Shown: positions 40,951 to 48,704 of the stretch, piece by piece | How the letters are laid out: the number at the start of each line of letters is the position of its first letter | Position numbering within the stretch: the stretch's first letter is position 1 | Assembly (NCBI RefSeq): GCF_003008575.1 | Contig: NZ_CP027667.1 | Coordinates: 1,864,501 to 1,928,500, forward strand | Origin: Melaminivora suipulveris | Lineage (GTDB): Bacteria > Pseudomonadota > Gammaproteobacteria > Burkholderiales > Burkholderiaceae_C | Direction of reading: 5' to 3' | DNA length: 64,000 nt | Translations under genes and position numbers: made by a program | The notes under the pieces: generated by a model | The model's input: only the letters and a program-made list of their open reading frames with translations | Database searches by the model: none | Told to the model about the DNA's origin: nothing

Positions 40951-41702
40951 GCTTCGCCCGTCAGCAATGGCGGGCGTGGATTGAAACAGGCCCAGCGTCT
41001 TGTTTTCCACGCCGGCAATGCCGCTTCGCCCGTCAGCAATGGCGGGCGTGGATTGAAACGTGAGTTGCTTCAATTTCGCTCGGTACTCGTCCCGCTTCGC
41101 CCGTCAGCAATGGCGGGCGTGGATTGAAACTTTGGCGATGGCCACCACGAATGACGAGCCGAATGCTTCGCCCGTCAGCAATGGCGGGCGTGGATTGAAA
41201 CGCGGCATCGTCCGGGCGTAGGGCTATCCCCAGCTCGCTTCGCCCGTCAGCAATGGCGGGCGTGGATTGAAACGCCTCGATGCAGTTCGACGTAGACATT
41301 TTGAAGCGCTTCGCCCGTCAGCAATGGCGGGCGTGGATTGAAACATCGTGCGATCCAGGTCAACCCAGGTGCTGACCTTGGCTTCGCCCGTCAGCAATGG
41401 CGGGCGTGGATTGAAACATCGGGCATCGGCGAGGCGATGCGCGGCGTGTACGCTTCGCCCGTCAGCAATGGCGGGCGTGGATTGAAACACCAACAATAAA
41501 GGCGTGGTGCTGTCGCTGGACGCGCTTCGCCCGTCAGCAATGGCGGGCGTGGATTGAAACTTCCTGCGTAAAGCTCGCTACGGCGCGCGACAGGGCTTCG
41601 CCCGTCAGCAATGGCGGGCGTGGATTGAAACAACGTCGTCGACGTCAGTGGCATGGCTGGCGGCGGCCTCGCCAGCTAGGAATGGCGAGCTGAATAAGAA
41701 AT
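40951..41702 (+). CRISPR. Type I-C CRISPR array, 10 spacers
   Basis: Ten identical 37-bp repeats start at 40951, 41023, 41094, 41165, 41237, 41308, 41381, 41452, 41524 and 41595; each begins GCTTCGCCCGTCAGCAATGG and ends GCGTGGATTGAAAC. An internal CGCCCG/CGGGCG inverted repeat makes the hairpin cut by Cas5c. An eleventh, degenerate repeat (41666-41702) ends the array; it keeps the stem by paired changes (TCGCCA/TGGCGA). Spacers are 34-36 bp. No sequence search was possible, so targets are unknown. Confidence 0.98.
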
Positions 41703-41912
41703 CCTTGCTCCAGCGCAAATATCTCCGCGCCGTCGCGCCAGCATTTCAAGAGTTGTAGAACCAGCAGAGCTGTTGGCGGCGTGTGAAGGGACTGCCCTGA
41801 GGCGTTTTGCGAGAGATGTTTTTCCGGAGTGCGCGCGGATACGAAGGCTGTGCTTGCGGATGGTCAAAAGCACGGGCAAACCGTATCCGCGTGTTGTTCT
41901 CACCCCTGGGCA
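41703..41912. other. Spacer region between the array and the DUF350 operon
   Basis: 210 bp with no gene, repeat or terminator that I can recognise. The upstream operon normally continues with further genes in other bacteria, so this may be the insertion border of the CRISPR locus. Confidence 0.4.
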
Positions 41913-42134
41913 TCAATGAATCGCCGCCGCCACAATGATGCTGATCCCCAAACACATCGCCGCCACCACCATCCCCAGCGCGCGGTTTTGCTTCTCGACG
42001 ATCTCGGCCCACAGGTCGTGCGGGGTGATCTTGTCGATCAGCACGAAGCACAGCCAGAAGATGACCACGCCGATCAGCGCGTACAGGATGGACCCGAGAA
42101 AGGCCGCGGGCCGGAGCCATTCGATTCCCATCAT
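41913..42134 (-). CDS. DUF350 (UPF0719) membrane protein
   Basis: A 73-aa inner-membrane protein with two hydrophobic segments (FLGSILYALIGVVIFWLCFVL and ALGMVVAAMCLGISIIVAAAI) joined by a polar loop (IDKITPHDLWAEIVEKQNRA), characteristic of DUF350. Such genes occur with DUF4178 and SPFH/PspA-type genes in predicted membrane-stress operons. It follows the DUF4178 gene by 58 bp on the same strand. Confidence 0.85.
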   Translation of the reverse strand: MMGIEWLRPAAFLGSILYALIGVVIFWLCFVLIDKITPHDLWAEIVEKQNRALGMVVAAMCLGISIIVAAAIH

Positions 42135-42192
42135 GGCGTTTGCTCCTTGCGAGTGAGATAAGAGATAAAAGGAAGCGGGTTGCGGCGGATAT

Positions 42193-43701
42193 TCACTTGT
42201 GCCCCCCGCCCGAGGTGTAGCCGCCCATGGAGCCGCCCGAGCTGCGGTAGCTGCCGCCCGAGTCGCCCGAGCAGTTGCTCATCAGGATCAGCAGGATCAC
42301 CAGCACGATGAACAGCATGACCACAGTGCCGCAGCCCATGCTGGCGACGTTGCCCACCGGACCGGCGTCCTGGCGGCGAAACAGCCCGGCCTTGGCGTCC
42401 AGCTTGAAAGCACTGGCCACGGCGGCACTGTCCAGGCGCTGGCCGTATGACCAGGTGACCTCGCCCGGCGCCTGCTCGCGCGACAGGATGCCCTTGCCAT
42501 CGACGGCGGCGAAGTCGGCGTTGCTGGTCACCTGCCCGCTGTGCACCGGCCAATAAAACTCGCCGGCGACAAAACCGGTCTCGGCGCGGTAGCGCGACGT
42601 CAGCCGGTAGCTGCGCCCCAGGTATTGCGCCAGCGGCGTGCCGTCCTTGTAGCTGGGCGCGCCGCTGGCCGGGCGCACCAGGCTCCAGCCGTCGCTGGCG
42701 TCGACCAGGAAGACGAAACCGCGCTCGCGGTTGTAGAGCAGGTATTCCTCCCAGCCGAAGGATTCCTCCTCCTCGTCGCCCGCCTCCACGCCCATGCGAT
42801 GCTGAAAACCCACGACCTGCCAGGAGGCGCCCTCGAACTGCCCCACGCTGCCCAGCGGGATCAGCGGGCTGATGGGGTTGCGCTGCTCGGCATGACGCAG
42901 CTCGCCGCCGACGCCGGCGGTCAGGTCGATGACGCTGTGGCAGGACGGACAGGTGCAGCTCTTGCTGCTGTCCAGTTGCACGGCCACCGGCGCGCCGCAG
43001 TTGGGGCAGTCGAACTGGCGCGCCGCCTCCTCGCGCACGGACTCGTCCCTCAGGCCCTGCAGCGCCAGGTCCTGCAGCGCGATGGCGCGCCCGCGCGTGA
43101 CCTGCGGCGGCGCGCTGCCGTAGTCGATGGACAGCACCTCGCCATCGGCGCTGCGCAGCTCGACCACGGTGAAGGGCTGGCCCAGTGGCGCCAGCTGGGG
43201 CAGCTCGCCCTCGGCCGCCACCAGTTGCGCCTGCAGGTTGGCGGCGACGCTGAAGGGTTTGCCGGCAACCGAAGTCGCCAAGCCCACCGGCAGGCGCTCG
43301 GGCGGGGGCAGCTCGCGGCCGGTGGCCGGGCGCGTCAGAACATAGGAGCCGTTGTCCTCGCTCAGGGTGACACGGCCGTCCTCGGCGTCGCCACCCGGCA
43401 GCGCGATCCACTCGGCCCAGCGGCCCTGCGGGCCCTGGTACTGCAGCCGGCCGATCAGCGTGAAGCGCTGGCCGCCCTCGGCTTCGGGCAGGCGGCCGCT
43501 CGCGCCCAGTTGCAGCGGGCTGTGGTCGTCGAAGACCTCGGCCATGCGGCCCACGCGCTGCAGCACCTCGCCGCTGCGCACCACCGTGCTCTGGCAATAG
43601 GGGCAGACGGCATAGGTCGACTGCGCGCTCTTGAACTCCACCGGCGCGCCGCAGCCAGGGCAGGGGGCGCGGTAGACGCGCTGCGGGGCGCTGCTGGCCA
43701 T
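42193..43701 (-). CDS. DUF4178 protein with two zinc-ribbon motifs
   Basis: A 502-aa protein. Zinc-ribbon-like Cys pairs lie at CPGCGAP/CPYCQS (about residues 15-36) and CPNCGAP/CPSCHS (about 216-240). Each precedes a DUF4178 domain (about 55-160 and 260-400). One membrane segment (MGCGTVVMLFIVLVILLILM) precedes a Ser/Gly-rich tail ending SGGGHK. The function is unknown; gene-neighbourhood studies link DUF4178 with membrane-associated stress systems. Confidence 0.8.
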   Translation of the reverse strand: MASSAPQRVYRAPCPGCGAPVEFKSAQSTYAVCPYCQSTVVRSGEVLQRVGRMAEVFDDHSPLQLGASGRLPEAEGGQRFTLIGRLQYQGPQGRWAEWIALPGGDAEDGRVTLSEDNGSYVLTRPATGRELPPPERLPVGLATSVAGKPFSVAANLQAQLVAAEGELPQLAPLGQPFTVVELRSADGEVLSIDYGSAPPQVTRGRAIALQDLALQGLRDESVREEAARQFDCPNCGAPVAVQLDSSKSCTCPSCHSVIDLTAGVGGELRHAEQRNPISPLIPLGSVGQFEGASWQVVGFQHRMGVEAGDEEEESFGWEEYLLYNRERGFVFLVDASDGWSLVRPASGAPSYKDGTPLAQYLGRSYRLTSRYRAETGFVAGEFYWPVHSGQVTSNADFAAVDGKGILSREQAPGEVTWSYGQRLDSAAVASAFKLDAKAGLFRRQDAGPVGNVASMGCGTVVMLFIVLVILLILMSNCSGDSGGSYRSSGGSMGGYTSGGGHK

Positions 43702-43707
43702 GTTTTG

Positions 43708-43775
43708 GGCGTTTTAGGGCTTCAGTCGGCGTGAAATAAGCGCGGGTAGCTATATTTTCAGGAGCTTCAGACGAG
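43708..43775 (-). repeat. Dispersed intergenic repeat, copy 7
   Basis: On the minus strand: AATATAGCTACCCGCGC, TTATTTCACGCCGACTGAAGCC and CTAAAAC, between the SPFH and DUF4178 genes. Confidence 0.7.
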
Positions 43776-44819
43776 TTTTTTCAGCAGTTCGGCCTTCTTG
43801 GCGTCGAACTCTTCCTGTGTCAGGATGCCCTTGGCCTTGAGCTCGCCGAGCTTTTCCAGCGTCGCCATCACGTCCTCGGGCTTGATGGCGCCCGCCGCCG
43901 CTGGCGCGGGCTGGGCGTTGGCGGCCTGGCCACCGCCGCCGCCTTGCAAGCCCTGCTGCAGGTTTTGCGCCATCACCTGGCCCAGCGCCACTCCCGCGCC
44001 CAGGCCCATGGCGTCGCCGGCCAGGCCGCTGCCGCCTCCCGCGCCTTCGGCGAACTTGGGGATGGCCTGCGCCGTCTGGTACTGCATGAACTTGCCCATG
44101 TCGTTGCCGACCATGCCCATGCCGATCTTCTGGTCCAGCACTTTCTGCAGCTCCTCGGGCAGCGACAGGTTCTGCACCGTGAGGTTCTCCAGCTTCAGCC
44201 CGATGCGCGCGAACGCCGGCTGCAGCGCCTGCACCAGCGCGTCGGCGAACATCAGCTGGTTCGCCGCCAGATCGAGGAAGGGCACGCCGCTGGAGGCGAT
44301 GGCGTTGCTGATGTTTTGCAGCACCAGGCCGCGCAGTTGACCGTCCAGGTCGGCCACGGTGTACTCGCCGCGCGTGCCCGAGATCTCGCTGTGGAACAGC
44401 TTGGGCTCGGCGACCCGGTAGGCGTAGTTGCCGAAGGCGCGCAGCCGCACGGCGCCGAAGTCCTGGTCGCGGATGGTGATGGGCTGGGGCGTGCCCCACT
44501 TCTGGTCCACCTGCTGGCGCGTGCTGAAAAAATACACGTCGCTCTTGAACGGCGACTGGAACAATTTGTCCCAGTTGCGCAGATAGGTCAGCACCGGCAG
44601 GGTCTGCGTGGTCAGCTTGTAGGTGCCGGGGCCGAACACGTCGGCCACCTGGCCCTCGTTGACGAACACCGCCATCTGCGACTCGCGCACCACCAGCGCG
44701 GCGCCGTTCTGGATCTCCATGTCCTGCATGGGGAAGCGCCAGGCCAGCGTGCCGTCGCCGCTTTCCGTCCACTGCAGGATGTCGATGAACTGTTTCTTGA
44801 TGAAGTCCATGAGGGCCAT
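43767..44819 (-). CDS. SPFH-domain protein with C-terminal SHOCT domain (YdjI-like)
   Basis: A 350-aa protein. Residues about 1-210 form the SPFH-like 'virion core' domain (IQNGAALVVRESQMAVFVNEG; FSTRQQVDQKWGTPQPI). A Gly/Ala-rich linker follows, and the end is a SHOCT helix hairpin (DVMATLEKLGELKAKGILTQ). YdjI-type proteins are membrane-associated stress scaffolds. It is the first gene of the SPFH-DUF4178-DUF350 run. Confidence 0.87.
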   Translation of the reverse strand: MALMDFIKKQFIDILQWTESGDGTLAWRFPMQDMEIQNGAALVVRESQMAVFVNEGQVADVFGPGTYKLTTQTLPVLTYLRNWDKLFQSPFKSDVYFFSTRQQVDQKWGTPQPITIRDQDFGAVRLRAFGNYAYRVAEPKLFHSEISGTRGEYTVADLDGQLRGLVLQNISNAIASSGVPFLDLAANQLMFADALVQALQPAFARIGLKLENLTVQNLSLPEELQKVLDQKIGMGMVGNDMGKFMQYQTAQAIPKFAEGAGGGSGLAGDAMGLGAGVALGQVMAQNLQQGLQGGGGGQAANAQPAPAAAGAIKPEDVMATLEKLGELKAKGILTQEEFDAKKAELLKKLV

Positions 44820-44938
44820 GTGCGCTCCGGGTAGTGGAAGAAAAAGGGCCGTGCCAACCAGCCGGCCATGATAGCCACGCGCATGTCTGCGGGCGACGGC
44901 TATGAAGCGGGTGGAAAAAACCGATTGGCGGTATTAAA

Positions 44939-44953
44939 TGAGAATGAATATCA
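44939..44953. promoter_or_regulatory. Fur-box-like operator upstream of the DUF2061 gene
   Basis: TGAGAATGAATATCA matches the 7-1-7 Fur consensus TGATAATnATTATCA at 12 of the 14 defined positions and lies within a wider imperfect palindrome (AAATGA...TCATTT, 44937-44957). It ends 28 bp before the ATG. Suggests iron-responsive repression. Confidence 0.6.
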
Positions 44954-44981
44954 TTTAACTACTCTTTACCTGGAGCCCGCC

Positions 44982-45260
44982 ATGAGCCGCATCCGCGTCG
45001 TCCTGCACCACAACCGTCTGACCCTGATGAAGACGGCCAGTTACTACGTCATCCATATTTGCGTGGCCGCCACCGTGGCCTATCTGGTCACGGGCAACCT
45101 GCTGGCCTCGCTCACGCTGAGCCTGCTGGAGCCCACGGTGCAGGCCTTTGCCTTCTTCTTCCACGAAAAGACCTGGGAGCGGGCGCTGCGCCGGCGCGCG
45201 GCCGCCCCCGTGCGGGCGGCTCAGGCGCGCTCGTCGAGCAGCGTGCCGGTGATGTCCTGA
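44982..45260 (+). CDS. DUF2061 membrane protein
   Basis: A 92-aa inner-membrane protein: TLMKTASYYVIHICVAATVAYLVTG and LASLTLSLLEPTVQAFAFFFHEKTWER are the DUF2061 core with two membrane helices. The C-terminus is Arg/Ala/Ser-rich. The function is unknown. A Fur-box-like site overlaps its promoter. The ATG at 44982 is chosen because it starts the conserved region; the frame from 44868 would read through the Fur box. Confidence 0.82.
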   Translation: MSRIRVVLHHNRLTLMKTASYYVIHICVAATVAYLVTGNLLASLTLSLLEPTVQAFAFFFHEKTWERALRRRAAAPVRAAQARSSSSVPVMS

Positions 45261-45523
45261 GCGGTGCGCAGCACCAGCACGCTGGCCTTGAAGGCGTAGG
45301 CGGCGGCGATCTGCTCCACCGCCTCGCCCTCCAGCGCCACGCCCGGCTGCGCCGCCTGGCCGCTCTGCGCCTGCACCCCGTTCAGGGCCGGCGCGGCCTG
45401 CTGGGCGACCTCGCTGCGATGAAAGCCCGCCGTGCCGGCGTTGGCCACGTTGTGCGCGCTGGCGGCCAGGCGCAGCTGCGCGGCCTGCAGGCCCGAGGAA
45501 GCGGTGGTGACGATGGAGGTCAT
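45221..45523 (-). CDS. Small flagellar basal-body-rod-like protein
   Basis: A 100-aa protein. The N-terminus (SSGLQAAQLRLAASAHNVANAGTAGFHR) is the Flg_bb_rod signature of rod/hook proteins, and the end (AAAYAFKASVLVLRTAQDITGTLLDE) resembles the C-terminal rod helix. It is shorter than FlgB or FlgC (about 130-140 aa) and no flagellar cluster is adjacent. It could be a stand-alone rod-like protein or a reduced relic. Its 3' end overlaps the convergent DUF2061 gene. Confidence 0.68.
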   Translation of the reverse strand: MTSIVTTASSGLQAAQLRLAASAHNVANAGTAGFHRSEVAQQAAPALNGVQAQSGQAAQPGVALEGEAVEQIAAAYAFKASVLVLRTAQDITGTLLDERA

Positions 45524-45596
45524 GGTGGACTGGTTATCGGCCCGAAGGACAGGAACTGAAGTGGGCGCTGTTGCGTAGTTTGACCCGAAGTCGAAT

Positions 45597-45616
45597 TGGC
45601 GCTAAAAACAGCGCCA
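45597..45616. promoter_or_regulatory. Palindrome upstream of the toxin-antitoxin pair
   Basis: TGGCGCT-AAAAAC-AGCGCCA, a perfect 7-bp inverted repeat 29 bp before the antitoxin ATG; a plausible operator for autoregulation by the antitoxin. Confidence 0.5.
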
Positions 45617-45645
45617 TATTTCGTGCTTTTTGGAGCAACCGCCAC

Positions 45646-45897
45646 ATGGACAACATCTACGCCGACTATTCCATCAGCATGTCCGAGTTCAAGAAGAATC
45701 CGGCCCAGGTGCTGCGCACGGCCGGAGAAAAGCCCGTGGCCGTGCTCAATCACAACCGGCCGGCGTTCTACATGGTGACGCCACAGCTGTTCGAGGCCCT
45801 CGTCGAGCAGCTGGCCGATCAGGATCTGGTCGCCGTGGCCCGCCAGCGCCTGGAGCGCAAGCACCTGGCCGTCGAGGTGGACGTTGACAGCCTCTGA
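45646..45897 (+). CDS. Phd/YefM-type antitoxin
   Basis: An 83-aa protein. The N-terminal DNA-binding part (SISMSEFKKNPAQVLRTAGEKPVAVLNHNRPAFYMVTP) is the Phd/YefM/StbD pattern; the C-terminal helix (RQRLERKHLAVEVDVDSL) should wrap the toxin. The toxin gene overlaps its end by 14 bp. The ATG at 45646 gives the usual length. Confidence 0.85.
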   Translation: MDNIYADYSISMSEFKKNPAQVLRTAGEKPVAVLNHNRPAFYMVTPQLFEALVEQLADQDLVAVARQRLERKHLAVEVDVDSL

Positions 45898-46213
45898 GCC
45901 CGCGCCCGGCTCGCCGCGCTACCGCCTCCAGTTCCTGCCCGAAGCCCTGGACGAGTGGAATGCGCTGGATGGCAGCGTGAAGGACGTGCTGCGCAAGCTG
46001 CTGAAAAAGCGTTTGCTGCAACCCCACGTGCCCGGCGCCCGGCTGCACGCGGACTTGCGCGGCTGCTACAAGATCAAACTGCGCCAGCAGGGCTGGCGCC
46101 TGGTGTACCAGGTCGAGGACGACGTGCTCGTCGTGCTGGTGCTGGCCGTGTCCAAACGCGAAGGCATGGCGGCCTACCGCGCGGCCGTTGACCGCCTGCT
46201 GGGCGGCTCATGA
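45884..46213 (+). CDS. RelE/ParE-family toxin
   Basis: A 109-aa protein: YRLQFLPEALDEWNALDGSVKDVLRKLLKKRL, then LHADLRGCYKIKLRQQGWRLVYQVEDD and VLAVSKREGMAAYRAA, the RelE fold order with the basic and aromatic residues used for ribosome-dependent mRNA cleavage. The start is probably TTG at 45884, preceded by GAGGTGG. It overlaps the antitoxin, as is usual for such pairs. Confidence 0.85.
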   Translation: MTASEPAPGSPRYRLQFLPEALDEWNALDGSVKDVLRKLLKKRLLQPHVPGARLHADLRGCYKIKLRQQGWRLVYQVEDDVLVVLVLAVSKREGMAAYRAAVDRLLGGS

Positions 46214-46216
46214 ACG

Positions 46217-47155
46217 TCAGAACGCATGCGCCTGCACCAGGCATTGCTGGAACAGCTGCGCCGCGCGCGGCGCCTGTGGCGGGCGGCGCATGATGCTGAC
46301 GAAGCGGCAGTCGTAGCGAAACAGCTCGGGCCGCACCGCCTGCAGGCGGCCGCGCTGCTCGAAGCCCGCGGCGTAGTGGTCGGGCAGAAAGCCCAGGAAT
46401 CGCCCCGACAGCACCAGCGTGGCGATAGATTCCTGGTCGAACCCCGTGGCGCTGCGCGCCAGCTGCGCCTGATGGCTCAGCTCCATGTTGGGCGAGTGGT
46501 AACCCAGCCCTGCAAAGGGGTGGCGGCGCAGCGCGTCCCAGGTGAGCGCGTCATGCGCGGCGCCGAACAGCGGGTGGCCGGCGCCGCAGTACAGCAGCAT
46601 GGTCTCGCCGAACAGATCGGCGTAGTCCAGGCTTTGCGAGTTGCGGTGCGCCGGCACGATGCCTAGGTGAAAGCTGCCGTCCATCACCCCGCGCTCGATG
46701 GCCGGCAGTGCGCCCACGTGCAGCTGCAATTGCACGTGCGGCGCCTGAGTGTTGAAGGCGGCGATCGCCGCGTCGATGCGCGCGGCCGGGTTGCTGGCGG
46801 TCTTGTCGAACACCGCCACGGCCAGCTGGCCGCCCATGCGCGCGTGGATGTCGTCCACGCTGGCCAGAAAGCCGCGCACCGAGGCCAGCAGGCGCAGCGT
46901 TTCCTCGTACACGCGCTGGCCCTCGGGCGTGAGCGCAAAACCGGCGCGGCCACGCCGGCACAGCGTCAGGCCCAGGCGCGTCTCCAGGTCCTTCACATGG
47001 CGGCTCACGGTGCTGGTGCCGATGTTCAGCTCCAGCTCGGCCGCCGCCATGCCGCCGCACTCGACCACGGCCTTGAAGACCTGCAGCAGGCGCAGATCCA
47101 TGTCGGACAGCTGGCCCAGCACGGCGCGCGGGCGCGGGGGTTTGGATACTTGCAT
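46217..47155 (-). CDS. LysR-family transcriptional regulator
   Basis: A 312-aa LysR protein. The winged helix-turn-helix spans about residues 17-75 (DLRLLQVFKAVVECGGMAAAELELNIGTSTVSRHVKDLETRLG) and the effector-binding domain about 100-300. It is divergent from the aminotransferase gene, which it probably controls. A short palindrome (AACGT-GG-ACGTT, 47169-47180) lies in the shared promoter. Confidence 0.92.
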   Translation of the reverse strand: MQVSKPPRPRAVLGQLSDMDLRLLQVFKAVVECGGMAAAELELNIGTSTVSRHVKDLETRLGLTLCRRGRAGFALTPEGQRVYEETLRLLASVRGFLASVDDIHARMGGQLAVAVFDKTASNPAARIDAAIAAFNTQAPHVQLQLHVGALPAIERGVMDGSFHLGIVPAHRNSQSLDYADLFGETMLLYCGAGHPLFGAAHDALTWDALRRHPFAGLGYHSPNMELSHQAQLARSATGFDQESIATLVLSGRFLGFLPDHYAAGFEQRGRLQAVRPELFRYDCRFVSIMRRPPQAPRAAQLFQQCLVQAHAF

Positions 47156-47168
47156 GCAAGCTCAAGTG

Positions 47169-47180
47169 AACGTGGACGTT
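47169..47180. promoter_or_regulatory. Palindrome in the lysR-aminotransferase promoter
   Basis: AACGT-GG-ACGTT, perfect 5-bp arms, in the 105-bp divergent promoter; a candidate LysR binding site. Confidence 0.35.
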
Positions 47181-47260
47181 TGTTGCTTCGTGAATTTAAC
47201 AGCCCGGCCCACAATGGCGCCTTCTCTGCCCTCATTCACCCCGCACCCGAGGAGATCGCC

Positions 47261-48625
47261 ATGACCTTTGCCGTGATCGACGACCAGCCCGCCACCGCCG
47301 GCGCCCCGCGCATGGATGCCGCCTGGCTGGACGCCCACTGGATGCCCTTTACCGGCAACCGCAACTTCAAGGCCAAGCCGCGCATGGTGGTCTCGGGCGA
47401 GGGCGCCTACTACACCGACGCGGAAGGCCGCAAGATCTTCGATGGCCTGTCGGGCCTGTGGTGCTCGGGTCTGGGCCATGGCCGGCAGGACGTCGCCCAG
47501 GCCATCGGCCGCGCTGCCGCCACGCTGGACTACGCCCCGGCCTTCCAGTTCGGCCATCCGGCGTCGTTCGAGCTGGCCAACCGCATCAAGGCCTTGACGC
47601 CCGAGGGGCTGGACCACGTGTTCTTCACCTCGTCGGGCTCGGAGGCGGCGGACACCTCGCTCAAGATGGCGCGCGCCTACTGGCGCGCCAAGGGCCAAGC
47701 CGGCAAGACGCGCCTGATCGGCCGCGAGAAGGGCTACCACGGCGTGAACTTCGGCGGCGTGTCGGTGGGCGGCATGGTGGGCAACCGCAAGACCTTTGGC
47801 CAGGGCATCGAGGCCGACCACATCCCGCACACCCAGCCGCCGCTGGGCTCTTTCCACCGCGGCATGCCTGACACCGATGGGCGCGCTCTGGCCGACAAGC
47901 TGCTGGACGTCATCAACCTGCACGACGCGAGCAACATCGCCGCCGTCATCGTCGAGCCGTTCTCGGGCTCGGCCGGCGTGGTCATCCCGCCGCAGGGCTA
48001 CCTGCAGCGCCTGCGCGAGATCTGCACGCAAAACAACATCCTGCTGATCTTCGACGAGGTCATCACCGCCTTTGGCCGCATCGGCGCCTGGACGGGCGCG
48101 GAGGTCTTCGGCGTGACGCCGGACATCATGAACTTCGCCAAGCAGGTGACCAACGGCGCGCAGCCCCTGGGCGGCTGCATTGCCAGCAAGGACATCTACG
48201 ACACCTTCATGGCGGCGGGCGGCCCCGAGTATCTGGTGGAGTTCCCGCACGGCTACACCTACTCGGCGCACCCGGTGGCCTGCGCGGCCGGCAACGCGGT
48301 GCTGGACGTGCTGCAGCGGGAGGACATGCCGGCGCGCGTCAAGGCGCTGGCACCGATGTTTGAAGACGCCGTGCATGGCCTCAAGGGCGCCAAGCACGTG
48401 CTGGACATCCGCAACCTCGGGCTGGCCGCCGGCTTCACCATCGCCTCGCTGCCCGGCGAGCCCGCGCGCCGGCCCTACGAGATCGCCATGAAGTGCTGGG
48501 ACAAGGGCTTTTACGTGCGCTACGGCGGCGACACCATCCAGCTGGCGCCGCCGTTCATCAGCACTGAGGCCGAACTGGAGCGGCTGGTGAGTGCGTTGGG
48601 GGATGCGCTGCACGAGACTGCCTGA
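47261..48625 (+). CDS. Omega-amino acid:pyruvate aminotransferase (class III)
   Basis: A 454-aa PLP enzyme. Features are MPFTGNRNFKAKPRMVV near the start, FTSSGSEAADTSLKMARAYW (phosphate binding), LIFDEVITAFGRIG (Asp to the pyridine N) and NFAKQVTNGAQPLGG with the PLP lysine. It is closest in pattern to beta-alanine:pyruvate aminotransferase (BauA), which yields malonate semialdehyde. The dehydrogenase 79 bp downstream supports that. GGAG precedes the ATG at 47261. Confidence 0.9.
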   Translation: MTFAVIDDQPATAGAPRMDAAWLDAHWMPFTGNRNFKAKPRMVVSGEGAYYTDAEGRKIFDGLSGLWCSGLGHGRQDVAQAIGRAAATLDYAPAFQFGHPASFELANRIKALTPEGLDHVFFTSSGSEAADTSLKMARAYWRAKGQAGKTRLIGREKGYHGVNFGGVSVGGMVGNRKTFGQGIEADHIPHTQPPLGSFHRGMPDTDGRALADKLLDVINLHDASNIAAVIVEPFSGSAGVVIPPQGYLQRLREICTQNNILLIFDEVITAFGRIGAWTGAEVFGVTPDIMNFAKQVTNGAQPLGGCIASKDIYDTFMAAGGPEYLVEFPHGYTYSAHPVACAAGNAVLDVLQREDMPARVKALAPMFEDAVHGLKGAKHVLDIRNLGLAAGFTIASLPGEPARRPYEIAMKCWDKGFYVRYGGDTIQLAPPFISTEAELERLVSALGDALHETA

Positions 48626-48627
48626 TC

Positions 48628-48695
48628 GCCCTCAAAAGCTACATTTTTAATAGCTGCCTGCGCCCTGGAATCAAGGGCAGGCAGCTTTTTTATAC
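48628..48695 (+). terminator. Terminator formed by a dispersed repeat, copy 8
   Basis: AAAGCTACATTTTTAATAGC, then a long stem (AGCTGCCTG...CAGGCAGCT, with CGCCCT/AGGG inside) followed by TTTTTT. It lies just after the aminotransferase stop, so this repeat copy probably works as a terminator or attenuator before mmsA. Confidence 0.65.
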
Positions 48696-48704
48696 CCAAA
48701 TGCC

